A stretch of 64,000 bases of DNA from Paenarthrobacter ureafaciens (lineage in GTDB: Bacteria > Actinomycetota > Actinomycetes > Actinomycetales > Micrococcaceae), in NCBI RefSeq assembly GCF_004028095.1, contig NZ_SBHM01000007.1, positions 1,426,001-1,490,000 of the forward strand. The letters run 5' to 3'. This document shows positions 1 to 8,088 of this stretch, one piece after another (the stretch's first letter is position 1; every line of letters starts with the position of its first letter). The position numbers and the translations under genes are program-made. Below the pieces are notes generated by a model. The model was not told the DNA's origin and did no database searches. It was given only the letters and a program-made list of their open reading frames with translations.

Positions 1-61
1 CCGTAGAACGCCTGCTGGGTGGCGTGGCTTCACTGGCTACCCGACGAAAGGTGTGGAAACC

Positions 62-1126
62 ATGAGAATCCTGGTGTGGCACGTCCACGGAGGATGGATG
101 GAGGCATTCGTCCGCGGACGCCATGAATACCTGCTTCCGGTAGAACCCGACGGCGGTCCCTGGGGCTTGGGGCGCGGTGGCCGCAACTGGCCGGACAACG
201 CCGTGGAAGTGGACCTGGCCACACTGGACCCGGACAGCGTGGACGCAGTAGTCCTGCAACGGCCGGAGGAGATCGCCGCAGTGGCCCGTTCCTTGGGACG
301 TAAGCCCGGCGTGGATCTGCCTGCCGTCTACCTCGAGCACAATACGCCCAAGGGAGACGTGCCGTTCACTGTGCACCCGATGGCTGACCAGCGCACTATC
401 CCCGTAGTGCACGTGACCCACTTCAACCAGCTCTTCTGGGACACCGGTTCGGCCGCCACGGTAGTGATCGAACACGGCATCCCGGATCCCGGCCGCCTCT
501 ATACCGGTGAGCAGGAAGAAATGGGCATCGTGGTCAACGAGCCGGTGCGGCGCGGGCGTGTCACCGGCACCGACCTCCTGCCGGGCTTCGCCGGAGTGGG
601 TCCGCTGCGGGTCTTCGGGATGGGAACGGAGCATTTGCCTGGAGCGCTGAACCTGAAGGGGCTGGGTCTTGGCGAGGAACGGCTGAGGATTGCCGGGGAC
701 GTTCCGGCGTCGCAGCTCCACGCCGAGCTGGCCCGTTGCCGGCTCTACCTGCATCCGCTCCGTTGGACGTCACTGGGCCTTGCGCTGCTGGAAGCGATGC
801 ACCTGGGCATGCCCGTGCTGGCGCTCGGGACCACGGAAGCCTACCGCGCCGTTCCCCGCGGCGCAGGGCTCGTCTCTACCGACGTCGATGAACTCCAGAG
901 ATTCGCCCGCCGACTGCTCAATGACCCGGACGACGCTTACGCCATGGGCCTCCGGGCCCGCGAAGCTGCCTTGGAACGCTACGGGCTGGACGCATTCCTC
1001 CGGGCCTGGGATGAGCTCCTCGGGGACTTGAGAACACGGGGGAGCGCCGCACCAACAGCAACAGCGGCCGGTGAAGGGCCCCGATCGGCACCGCCAAGCC
1101 ATGATGCAGAGAGGACACACCCATGA
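62..1126 (+). CDS. Glycosyltransferase, GT-B fold (family 4/1-like)
   Basis: Predicted cytoplasmic glycosyltransferase of about 354 residues. The N-terminus (MRILVWHVHGGW) forms the first beta strand with a glycine loop. The C-terminal half carries a donor-site region (LYLHPLRWTSLGLALLEAMHLGMPVLAL), typical of the E-x7-E region of GT4 enzymes. An in-frame GTG lies at 53, but the AAAGG ribosome site at 46-50 sits only 2 nt before it and 11 nt before ATG 62, so I prefer ATG 62. The stop overlaps the next start (ATGA at 1123), so the two glycosyltransferase genes are translationally coupled. Donor and acceptor cannot be read from sequence. The heptose-type genes downstream suggest a role in a cell-surface glycan. 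Confidence 0.85.
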   Translation: MRILVWHVHGGWMEAFVRGRHEYLLPVEPDGGPWGLGRGGRNWPDNAVEVDLATLDPDSVDAVVLQRPEEIAAVARSLGRKPGVDLPAVYLEHNTPKGDVPFTVHPMADQRTIPVVHVTHFNQLFWDTGSAATVVIEHGIPDPGRLYTGEQEEMGIVVNEPVRRGRVTGTDLLPGFAGVGPLRVFGMGTEHLPGALNLKGLGLGEERLRIAGDVPASQLHAELARCRLYLHPLRWTSLGLALLEAMHLGMPVLALGTTEAYRAVPRGAGLVSTDVDELQRFARRLLNDPDDAYAMGLRAREAALERYGLDAFLRAWDELLGDLRTRGSAAPTATAAGEGPRSAPPSHDAERTHP

Positions 1127-2391
1127 AGATCTCCATGGTTTCCGAACACGCCAGTCCGCTGGCGGCTTTGGGAGGAGTGGACGCCGGGGGACAGAACGTC
1201 CACGTCGCCGCACTTTCCTCAAGCTTGGCCAAGCGTGGCCACCAAGTCACTGTGTACACACGCCGTGACGATCCGGAGCTGCCTGCAAAGGTGCAGGTGG
1301 CACCGGGACTCACCGTGGTCCACGTGGACGCCGGTCCCGCCCGGCACATCCCCAAGGACGAACTCCTGCCGTTCATGGGTGCCTTGGCGGACGGTATCTG
1401 CGAGGACTGGGCCGGCGATCTTCCGGACGTCGTTCACGCGCACTTCTGGATGTCCGGCTTGGCCGCGATCCAGGCGTCCCGGCGGGCCGGCGCGGCCGAT
1501 CCCGTCCCCGTGGTGCAGACCTTCCATGCCCTGGGCTCCGTCAAGCGGCGCCATCAGGGCAGCGCGGACACCAGCCCTGCCGCACGCGCCTGGCTGGAAC
1601 CCTGGGTTGGCCGGACGGCCGACTGGGTCATCGCCACGTGCCCGGACGAGGTCTTTGAACTGAAGGCCCTCGGCATCAGCAAATCCAAGGTCTCAATCGC
1701 TCCTTGCGGCGTGGACCTCACACTCTTTGACGGCACGGCCCAACCCGAACCGAAGCCGCGCACCCACCGCATCCTCAGCGTCGGGCGGCTGGTTCCCCGG
1801 AAGGGAGTCGACCTCATCATCCAGGCCCTGCCGCATCTGGAACAGGCAGGCTTCGACGACGTCGAACTCCTGGTCGTTGGCGGTTCCGGCGATGCCCTGA
1901 CCCTCGAGGAAGACCCCGAAGCCCAGAGGCTCCGCGCGCTCACCAAGGAACTGGGCGTAGAAGACAAGGTCACCATGCGCGGCCAGGTGCCGCGCGACGC
2001 AATGCCGGGCATCCTCCGCAGCGCTGACGCGGTCATCTGCACCCCTTGGTACGAGCCCTTCGGCATTGTGCCGCTGGAAGCGATGGCAAGTGGCGTGCCC
2101 GTGGTGGCCGCCGCCGTCGGGGGTTTGCGCGAAACAGTGGTTGACCACAAGACCGGCCTGCAGGTCCCGCCGCGGGACCCGGAGGCAATCGCCGACGCCG
2201 TCGGTCAGCTCCTGGGCGACCCCGCCCTGCGTGCCGACATGGGCAAGGCCGGCCTGCGCCGCGCCCGCTCGCGCTACTCGTGGGACCGCATTGCCGCTGA
2301 CACCGAAAAGGCGTACCGATCCGTCCTCGCCGCCGGGCTTTCCCGCCAGGCCGGGGAAGCTCTTGAACCCCTGGAAGGAACGGCACTGTGA
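1123..2391 (+). CDS. Glycosyltransferase family 4
   Basis: A 422-residue retaining GT-B enzyme. The N-terminal acceptor domain opens with MKISMVSEHASPL and a glycine-rich GGVDAGGQN loop, as in MshA, sucrose synthase and related GT4 enzymes. The phosphate-binding strand is SVGRLVPRKGVD (about residue 218). The E-x7-E donor motif is EPFGIVPLE near residue 311, followed by MASGVPVVAAAVGG. The gene overlaps the preceding glycosyltransferase by 4 nt and the following gmhA-like gene by 4 nt, so the run reads as one operon. Substrate is unknown. It probably adds a sugar to the glycan whose precursors are made by the neighbouring heptose-type genes. Confidence 0.9.
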   Translation: MKISMVSEHASPLAALGGVDAGGQNVHVAALSSSLAKRGHQVTVYTRRDDPELPAKVQVAPGLTVVHVDAGPARHIPKDELLPFMGALADGICEDWAGDLPDVVHAHFWMSGLAAIQASRRAGAADPVPVVQTFHALGSVKRRHQGSADTSPAARAWLEPWVGRTADWVIATCPDEVFELKALGISKSKVSIAPCGVDLTLFDGTAQPEPKPRTHRILSVGRLVPRKGVDLIIQALPHLEQAGFDDVELLVVGGSGDALTLEEDPEAQRLRALTKELGVEDKVTMRGQVPRDAMPGILRSADAVICTPWYEPFGIVPLEAMASGVPVVAAAVGGLRETVVDHKTGLQVPPRDPEAIADAVGQLLGDPALRADMGKAGLRRARSRYSWDRIAADTEKAYRSVLAAGLSRQAGEALEPLEGTAL

Positions 2392-3086
2392 CCATCAACA
2401 GCCACACCACGAACACCACCGTCAAGAGTCCGGCGAAACTCAAGTCAGTCCCGGACACCATCCCCGCGGGGTGGACCGGCTCCAGCGCTACGGACACCGA
2501 GGTCACCAAGCATCTGGACAACGTTCTTCCTGCCCTCGAATCGCTGCGCTCGCAGGCAGGCCGGCTCTCCGAATGGGGTACCGAGCTTGCCAACCGCTTG
2601 CTGGCCGGCCAAAGGTTGCTTGCAGCCGGCAACGGCGGATCCGCCGCTGAAGCCCAGCACCTGACCGCCGAACTCGTGGGGCGCTTCGACTCGGAGCGGG
2701 CTCCGTTCTCAGCCATCTCCCTGCATGCAGAATCCTCGGCAGTCACGGCGCTGGCCAACGATTACGGGTACGACGAAGTCTTCGCCAGGCAGGTCAGGGC
2801 GCACGGCCGCGCCGGCGACGTCCTGGTCCTCCTGTCCACCAGCGGACGCAGCCCCAACCTCCTCAAGGCGGTCCGGGCAGCCAATGAACGCGGGATTGCA
2901 ACGTGGGCCCTCACGGGGCCGGGCCCCAACCCGCTGTCCACGGCGTGCGACGAGGCCGTCACGGTGGAAGCCATTGCGGCCAACGCGCAGGAGGGCCATT
3001 TGATCGCCGTCCACGCGGTCTGCAGGGCCTTCGACGCGGAGGTTGCCCGGCGGACCGGAACCTCGGGCAGGGGAGTCCAGCCATGA
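2388..3086 (+). CDS. gmhA: Phosphoheptose isomerase-like SIS protein
   Basis: A 232-residue SIS-domain protein that resembles GmhA, which converts sedoheptulose 7-phosphate to D-glycero-D-manno-heptose 7-phosphate. Family hallmarks are AAGNGGSAAEAQHLTAEL, which supplies the His and Glu, and QEGHLIAVH, which supplies the Gln and second His of the metal and active site. The phosphate-binding STSGRSPN loop is also present. There is an extra N-terminal segment of about 30 residues, rich in Thr and Ser, before the usual start of the fold. The start is GTG within a 4-nt overlap with the upstream gene, and the 3' end overlaps the following HldE-like gene by 4 nt. The operon position next to an HldE-type gene supports the assignment. 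Confidence 0.85.
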   Translation: MTINSHTTNTTVKSPAKLKSVPDTIPAGWTGSSATDTEVTKHLDNVLPALESLRSQAGRLSEWGTELANRLLAGQRLLAAGNGGSAAEAQHLTAELVGRFDSERAPFSAISLHAESSAVTALANDYGYDEVFARQVRAHGRAGDVLVLLSTSGRSPNLLKAVRAANERGIATWALTGPGPNPLSTACDEAVTVEAIAANAQEGHLIAVHAVCRAFDAEVARRTGTSGRGVQP

Positions 3087-4519
3087 AAGTGACCGTGGTG
3101 GGCGACCTCCTCCTGGACGTCGACATCAACGGAACCGCCACCCGGCTGAGCCCGGACGCGCCGGTTCCCGTGGTTGACGTGGGAGGCGTCCGGCGTCGGG
3201 CAGGCGGTGCCGGGCTGGTAGCCACCCTCCTCATGCGCGACGGCCATGACGTCACTTTGGTCACCGCAGTGTCCGACGACGACGGCGCCGCCCACCTCAG
3301 GCGCGCACTGTCCGGCGTGGAGCTGCTCACCGGAGCCCCGCTTGCCCCTACCCCCACCAAGACGCGGGTCCGGATCGGTTCGCATCCCGTAGTCCGGTTC
3401 GACGAAGGCTGTGCCCCTGCGCCAACCCCGGACTGTACCGGGGAAATGCGGGCGGCCATCGACTCAGCAGAGGCGATCGTAGTGGCTGACTATGGCAGGG
3501 GGATCACCCTCAACGAGGACATCCGCGACGCCCTCACCACGGCAGCGCACCGGATTCCCGTGGTGTGGGATCCGCATCCTTCCGGTTCGCAGCCCGTTTC
3601 CGGGGTGTCGGTGGTGACCCCCAACCTTGCCGAAGCGAAAGCCCTCGCGAAAGCGGCCGGGGTGGAACCGGGGGTGGACCCCGGCGCCGGAACCGCCCAA
3701 GCCGGGACACGACTGCTGGAACACTGGAACAGCCGCGCCGTCCTGGTGACCAAGGGCGAAGCAGGGGCGGTCCTGGTCGAAGCAACGGGACCCGCTACCG
3801 ACATTCCCGCGCCCAGGACCAGCGTTGCTGATCCCTGTGGCGCCGGAGACCGACTGGCAGGGAGCCTGGCTGCCTACCTCGGCCTTGGCGTCGCATTGCC
3901 CGAAGCTGCCAGCCGGGCCGTCGCCGACGCATCAGCGTTCCTCGCCGAGGGTGGGGCCGCGTCGCTCGCGGTGGACGCCGGTGCGGTTGAACCCGGCCCC
4001 GCGGCGGCTGGACCGCGCGCAGGCGCCGGAGCCGTCGTCGAACTTTTCGGCAACCAGCCAAGCCGTCCCGACGGCGTCCAACTCGCCGCAGAAGTGCGGG
4101 CGCAGGGCGGCACCGTCGTCGCAACGGGAGGCTGCTTCGATCTTCTCCACGCGGGGCACGCGCGGACGCTCGCCGCTGCCCGCGCCATGGGGGATTGCCT
4201 GATCGTGTGCCTCAATTCGGACCAGTCCGTCCGCCGCCTCAAGGGCCCGCACCGGCCGATCGTCAGCATGGAAGACCGGGCAGAGCTGCTGCTCGCGCTC
4301 TCATGCGTGGACGCCGTGGTGGTCTTCGACGAGGACACGCCGGAGGACTGCCTCGAGTTCATCCGGCCCGATATCTGGGTCAAGGGCGGCGACTACCAAC
4401 CCGATGAACTGCCGGAAGCCCGGCTGCTGGCCACGTGGGGAGGGCAATGCGTCACCGTGCCTTTCCACCCGGCCAGATCGACCAGCGGCCTGGCGGAAGC
4501 GCTCGCCAAGGTCGGCTGA
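3083..4519 (+). CDS. HldE-like bifunctional sugar kinase / cytidylyltransferase-fold protein (copy 1)
   Basis: A 478-residue fusion. The N-terminal PfkB/ribokinase domain (about 1-320) opens with GDLLLDVDINGTATRLSPDA and has the PfkB signature DPCGAGD near residue 250. The C-terminal nucleotidyltransferase domain (about 345-478) has GGCFDLLHAGHA with the HxGH motif near residue 355, and later VKGGDY. This matches HldE, which phosphorylates heptose 7-phosphate at C1 and adenylylates heptose 1-phosphate. The start is ATG 3083, in a 4-nt overlap with gmhA; longer upstream frames are read-through of gmhA. Odd point: the substrate loop usually reading GGAANVA-N reads GGAGLVATLL here, so both conserved Asn residues are missing. 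The kinase may use a different substrate or be inactive. Confidence 0.8.
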   Translation: MKVTVVGDLLLDVDINGTATRLSPDAPVPVVDVGGVRRRAGGAGLVATLLMRDGHDVTLVTAVSDDDGAAHLRRALSGVELLTGAPLAPTPTKTRVRIGSHPVVRFDEGCAPAPTPDCTGEMRAAIDSAEAIVVADYGRGITLNEDIRDALTTAAHRIPVVWDPHPSGSQPVSGVSVVTPNLAEAKALAKAAGVEPGVDPGAGTAQAGTRLLEHWNSRAVLVTKGEAGAVLVEATGPATDIPAPRTSVADPCGAGDRLAGSLAAYLGLGVALPEAASRAVADASAFLAEGGAASLAVDAGAVEPGPAAAGPRAGAGAVVELFGNQPSRPDGVQLAAEVRAQGGTVVATGGCFDLLHAGHARTLAAARAMGDCLIVCLNSDQSVRRLKGPHRPIVSMEDRAELLLALSCVDAVVVFDEDTPEDCLEFIRPDIWVKGGDYQPDELPEARLLATWGGQCVTVPFHPARSTSGLAEALAKVG

Positions 4520-4552
4520 ACCTGTACAGAACCGCCTAACGAAAGGAACCGC

Positions 4553-5248
4553 ATGAACACGCAAACACCTGGCCGCGTCATCGTTACTGGAGGCGGCTCC
4601 GGCCTGGGGGCCGCGATCGTGGAAGCGATCAGCAACGCCGGCGGCACGCCGGTCGTCTTCGACCGGGACGTCAGCAACGTCTCCGGCGTGAAGGCCCTGG
4701 AAGTGGACGTCTCCAACCGGGAAGCCGTGGAAGCCGCGGTGAAGGAAACCGCGGAAAGCCTCGGCGGCCTGGACGGCGTCGTAACCGCTGCCGGCATTGA
4801 CCGCTGCGGAAAGCTGGGCGACGTAGCTGCCGAAGAATGGGAAAAGGTCATCGGGGTGAACCTCCTGGGCACCGTTTCCACCGTCCGGGCCGCTCTGCCG
4901 TACCTGAAGGAATCCAAGGGCCGGGCCATCACCATCGCCTCCACCCTGGGCCTGCGTGCCCTCCCGGACGCGACCGCCTATTGCGCCTCCAAGTTCGGCG
5001 TGATCGGCTTCAGCCGCGCGCTCGCCGCCGAAACCGGCGGGGTCATCGGCGTCACCACCATCATTCCGGGTGGCATGAAGACCCACTTCTTCGACGACCG
5101 CGACGAGCAGTACAAGCCGCAGGACGACTCAAAGCTCAACGATCCCGCGAATGTGGCACAGGCTGTGGTGTTCGCGTTCTCGCAACCGTTCGGCTGCGAG
5201 GTCCGCGAACTTCTCATTACCCCCGCAGAAGAAGGCTCGTGGCCGTAA
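4553..5248 (+). CDS. Short-chain dehydrogenase/reductase
   Basis: A 231-residue classical SDR. The Rossmann glycine motif is VTGGGSGLGAAI at residues 8-19, the catalytic Ser lies in TIASTLG, and YCASK supplies the Tyr and Lys. It should catalyse NAD(P)H-dependent oxidation or reduction of an alcohol or ketone. The ribosome site GAAAGGA at 4541-4547 supports ATG 4553. It lies 33 nt after the HldE-like gene in the same direction, so it probably belongs to the same operon and may modify the sugar. It is too short to be HldD epimerase, an extended SDR. Its last 32 nt overlap the convergent GT9-type gene. Confidence 0.85.
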   Translation: MNTQTPGRVIVTGGGSGLGAAIVEAISNAGGTPVVFDRDVSNVSGVKALEVDVSNREAVEAAVKETAESLGGLDGVVTAAGIDRCGKLGDVAAEEWEKVIGVNLLGTVSTVRAALPYLKESKGRAITIASTLGLRALPDATAYCASKFGVIGFSRALAAETGGVIGVTTIIPGGMKTHFFDDRDEQYKPQDDSKLNDPANVAQAVVFAFSQPFGCEVRELLITPAEEGSWP

Positions 5249-6368
5249 GGTCCCGCACGTCCTGGACAACGTCGGCCACGGCGATGCCTTCAATGAGGGT
5301 GTCGTCGTGGCCGCAGTGCGGAGCGGTCCACCCAACCTGGGTGACGTCCGCGCCGCAGCGGGGGCACGTGGTCACCCACGACATGTGGATCCGATGCATG
5401 CTCCGGCCCCGCGCCCCCGCATTGAAGGCGTTGCCCACCCAGAAAATGCCCACGGTGGGGGTTCCCAAGGCCTGGGCCAGGTGCCGCGGCCCGCTGTCGC
5501 TCGCGAGCATCACCGTGGCCTCGTCCAACAGGGCTGCCAACTGCCCGAGGTCCAGTTCCCCGGCCACCGAACGCACCGCCTCACGGTCCCTTTCCGGAAC
5601 CTTTGACTGCGCGAGTCCGACTACTTCCTGGGCCAGTGCCTTCTCCGATGCGTCGCCGACCACCAATACCTGGACACCTTCGGCTGCAAGGCTCGCGGCC
5701 GCGTCAGCAAAGCACGACGTCGGCCAGCGCCTTCGGGGATCGGTGGCACCGGGGTGGATGATCACCAGGGAGGAACGGGCCTGGTCCTTCAACCCTGCTA
5801 CGTCCTGCCGGTACTCCGGTTTTGGCCGCAGCAGGGGCGCAATGATGGTGGGCGCGCCCGCAAGTCCTACCGTCTCAAGCCAGCGGTCGGGCTCGTTCTG
5901 GTAGTAGATGTAGTCCAGGTTCCGCTCCAGCCGTTCGGCATCCGGAGTCCGCGTCCCCACGGTGTGCCTCGCCCCCAGCTTCAGCAGGAACGGGTTGGAG
6001 AAGCGGCCCCCGCCGTGCATCTGGACAGCCAGATCGAACTTCCGGTTTTGCATGTCTTGGAGGAACTGTTCAAGCGCTTCCGGATCTTCGTCGCCGTCGC
6101 GGACGCCCTTTGCGAACGGAAGGACCTCGACGTCGTCCACGGGGCCTTCCGTTGCGGCCACCAACGCCGCATGGATGGGTGTTCCCAGCAGGGTCACGCG
6201 GGCTTCCGGGTAGGCGCGCCTAAGGGCAAACAATGCCGGGTAGGTATAGATGAGGTCGCCCAGCCCGCCGCCGCGCAATACTGCGATCCGCTGCACATCC
6301 TGGAACTTCGCCAGTACGGGGCCAACACCTGATTCGAGCGAGATGGCAGAAGCCGGAGAAGTGTCCAT
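5217..6368 (-). CDS. Glycosyltransferase family 9 (heptosyltransferase-like) with a C-terminal Cys/His cluster
   Basis: A 383-residue GT-B protein like LPS heptosyltransferases. VLRGGGLGDLIYTYPAL is the classic GT9 N-terminal motif, IHPGATDPRRRWP the central ADP-sugar-binding motif, and SDSGPRHLAQALGTPTVGI the C-terminal motif. The chosen start is ATG at 6368 (MDTSPAS). The ribosome site GAAGGG lies 9 nt before it but directly abuts the upstream ATG. The tail contains CPRCGAD and, ten or so residues later, HCGHDD, resembling a small zinc ribbon not usual in GT9 enzymes. The 3' end overlaps the convergent SDR gene by 32 nt. Transfer of an ADP-heptose-like sugar is inferred from the family and from the two HldE-like genes around it. 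Confidence 0.85.
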   Translation of the reverse strand: MDTSPASAISLESGVGPVLAKFQDVQRIAVLRGGGLGDLIYTYPALFALRRAYPEARVTLLGTPIHAALVAATEGPVDDVEVLPFAKGVRDGDEDPEALEQFLQDMQNRKFDLAVQMHGGGRFSNPFLLKLGARHTVGTRTPDAERLERNLDYIYYQNEPDRWLETVGLAGAPTIIAPLLRPKPEYRQDVAGLKDQARSSLVIIHPGATDPRRRWPTSCFADAAASLAAEGVQVLVVGDASEKALAQEVVGLAQSKVPERDREAVRSVAGELDLGQLAALLDEATVMLASDSGPRHLAQALGTPTVGIFWVGNAFNAGARGRSMHRIHMSWVTTCPRCGADVTQVGWTAPHCGHDDTLIEGIAVADVVQDVRDLTATSLLLRG

Positions 6369-6535
6369 GTGGTACATCCCTTCGGGAGGAAATCGGGGGT
6401 CCCGCAGCGCTTGCCGGCTCTTGCGGCACCGGCCGCGGACCCGGTGCGGAAAACTGCTGTGCAGGTGTGTGAAGGGCGGGCCGTTGGGTACCTGAGGGAG
6501 AGCAGGAACTTGCCGCCTCAACCGGAAGGTACCCC
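6369..6535. promoter_or_regulatory. Divergent intergenic region between the GT9 gene and the second HldE-like gene
   Basis: This 167-bp gap separates two divergently read genes, so it must hold the promoters for both unless transcription comes from further away. I could pick out the ribosome sites (GGAAGG at 6523-6528 for the plus-strand gene, GAAGGG for the minus-strand gene). I found no confident -10/-35 pair. Confidence 0.4.
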
Positions 6536-8074
6536 ATGGCACGCCTCTCCAATCAAGAAGGTCTGGCCGAATGGTTGCCAGGCCGCCTGGCCGAAGAAGA
6601 ACCCGTTATCACCGTCATCGGCGACGCCATCCTGGATGGCTGGTGGGACGGGCTGATTGAGCGTCTTTGCCGGGAAGCGCCCGCTCCCGTGGTGCAGGTA
6701 AAGCGCCGTGACTACGCTCCAGGCGGCGCAGCGAACACGGCCATGAACCTGGCTGCCTTGGGTGCCCGTGTTCGATTTGTTTCCATGGTCGGCGAGGACA
6801 CAGCCGGCCGGCAGCTCCGGCAACGGCTCGCAGCCGCCGGGATCGATGTGGACGGCGTCCTGTCGCACCCGGGCATGACCACCACCACCAAGAACCGCGT
6901 CAGCAGCGGCGGCCAGGTCATGCTTCGGCTGGACGATGAATCGGCGTCAGTGCCTGAGGACGGATTGCTGGAGCTGGCGGCCCTCATCCCAGGAGCATTG
7001 GCGGGTTCGGACGCGGTGATCCTCTGCGACTACGGCGCAGGCGCACTGGTTGGTCCGGTCCGCGAAGCGCTGCAGCGGGAACTGGATCCCGGATCACCGG
7101 GAAGGCAGAAACCCGCAGGGAGCGGCAGTCCTTTGGTGGTGGTGGATGCCCACCACCCCGAACAGTGGGCGGAGCTGGCACCGGACCTGGCCACCCCGAA
7201 CGCCCAGGAAGCTGCCCTGCTGCTCGGCGTTGAGCTGCCCGGTGGTGCTGCGCGGTGCCCCTTCGTGGAGGCCCACGCTGCCCAGCTCATGGCCGCCTCC
7301 GGTGCGGCCGCCGTCGTCGTAACCCTGGACCGGGACGGCACGCTGACCGTGCGCCAAGGCAGCGACGGCGAGGTGGCCACCCACCGGACCTGGGCGCGGC
7401 CGGAAGCGGAGAAGCAGGCCTCCGGCGCCGGGGACACCTTTGTTGCCGCGCTGAGCCTGGCGCGGGCAGCCGGGCTGCGCCTGACCACCAGCGTTGACCT
7501 TGCCCAAGCAGCCGCCGACGTTGTGGTCCACCGGCCCGGAACATCCGTGTGCAGCACCGAAGAACTGGGCCGGCACCTCCGGGAATTCGCGGACACCGCA
7601 CTGACCGCAACCGAGCTGGCCAAACAAGTTGAGGCACACCGGCAGGAAGGGCGGCGGATCGTCCTCACCAATGGCTGCTTCGATGTCCTCCACAGGGGCC
7701 ACACCCGCTACCTCAACCAAGCCAAGCAACTCGGTGACGTACTGGTGGTGGCCCTCAACAGCGACTCCTCGGTCCGGCAACTGAAAGGACCGGACCGCCC
7801 CGTCAACCACGAGGCCGACCGTGCAGCCGTGATCGCGGCGCTCAGCTGCGTGGACCATGTCACCGTGTTCGACACCCCCACGCCCATCCCGCTGATCGAG
7901 CTCCTGAAACCGGACGTCTACGCCAAAGGCGGCGACTACACGCCGGAAATGCTCGCCGAAACAGCTGCCGTGGAAAGCTACGGAGGAACGGTGACTATTC
8001 TGGATTACGTGCCGGAACACTCCACAACGGCCGTCCTGCAACGCATCCGCTCCACAGGCGAAACCACCAGCTGA
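6536..8074 (+). CDS. hldE: HldE-like bifunctional heptose 7-phosphate kinase / heptose 1-phosphate adenylyltransferase (copy 2)
   Basis: A 512-residue two-domain protein. The ribokinase-fold domain (about 18-345) has VIGDAILDGWWDG, the intact substrate loop PGGAANTAMNLAALG, RLDDES and the catalytic SGAGDTF near residue 296. The nucleotidyltransferase domain (about 370-512) has GGCFDVLHRGHT with HxGH near residue 385, and YAKGGDYTPE. All key HldE motifs are intact, unlike the paralogue at 3083-4519. The product would be ADP-D-glycero-beta-D-manno-heptose, provided a GmhB phosphatase exists elsewhere; none is seen in this window. The start is ATG 6536, with GGAAGG seven nt upstream. The next gene follows after 14 nt, which suggests co-transcription. 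Confidence 0.87.
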   Translation: MARLSNQEGLAEWLPGRLAEEEPVITVIGDAILDGWWDGLIERLCREAPAPVVQVKRRDYAPGGAANTAMNLAALGARVRFVSMVGEDTAGRQLRQRLAAAGIDVDGVLSHPGMTTTTKNRVSSGGQVMLRLDDESASVPEDGLLELAALIPGALAGSDAVILCDYGAGALVGPVREALQRELDPGSPGRQKPAGSGSPLVVVDAHHPEQWAELAPDLATPNAQEAALLLGVELPGGAARCPFVEAHAAQLMAASGAAAVVVTLDRDGTLTVRQGSDGEVATHRTWARPEAEKQASGAGDTFVAALSLARAAGLRLTTSVDLAQAAADVVVHRPGTSVCSTEELGRHLREFADTALTATELAKQVEAHRQEGRRIVLTNGCFDVLHRGHTRYLNQAKQLGDVLVVALNSDSSVRQLKGPDRPVNHEADRAAVIAALSCVDHVTVFDTPTPIPLIELLKPDVYAKGGDYTPEMLAETAAVESYGGTVTILDYVPEHSTTAVLQRIRSTGETTS

Positions 8075-8088
8075 CGGAAAGAGGGTCC

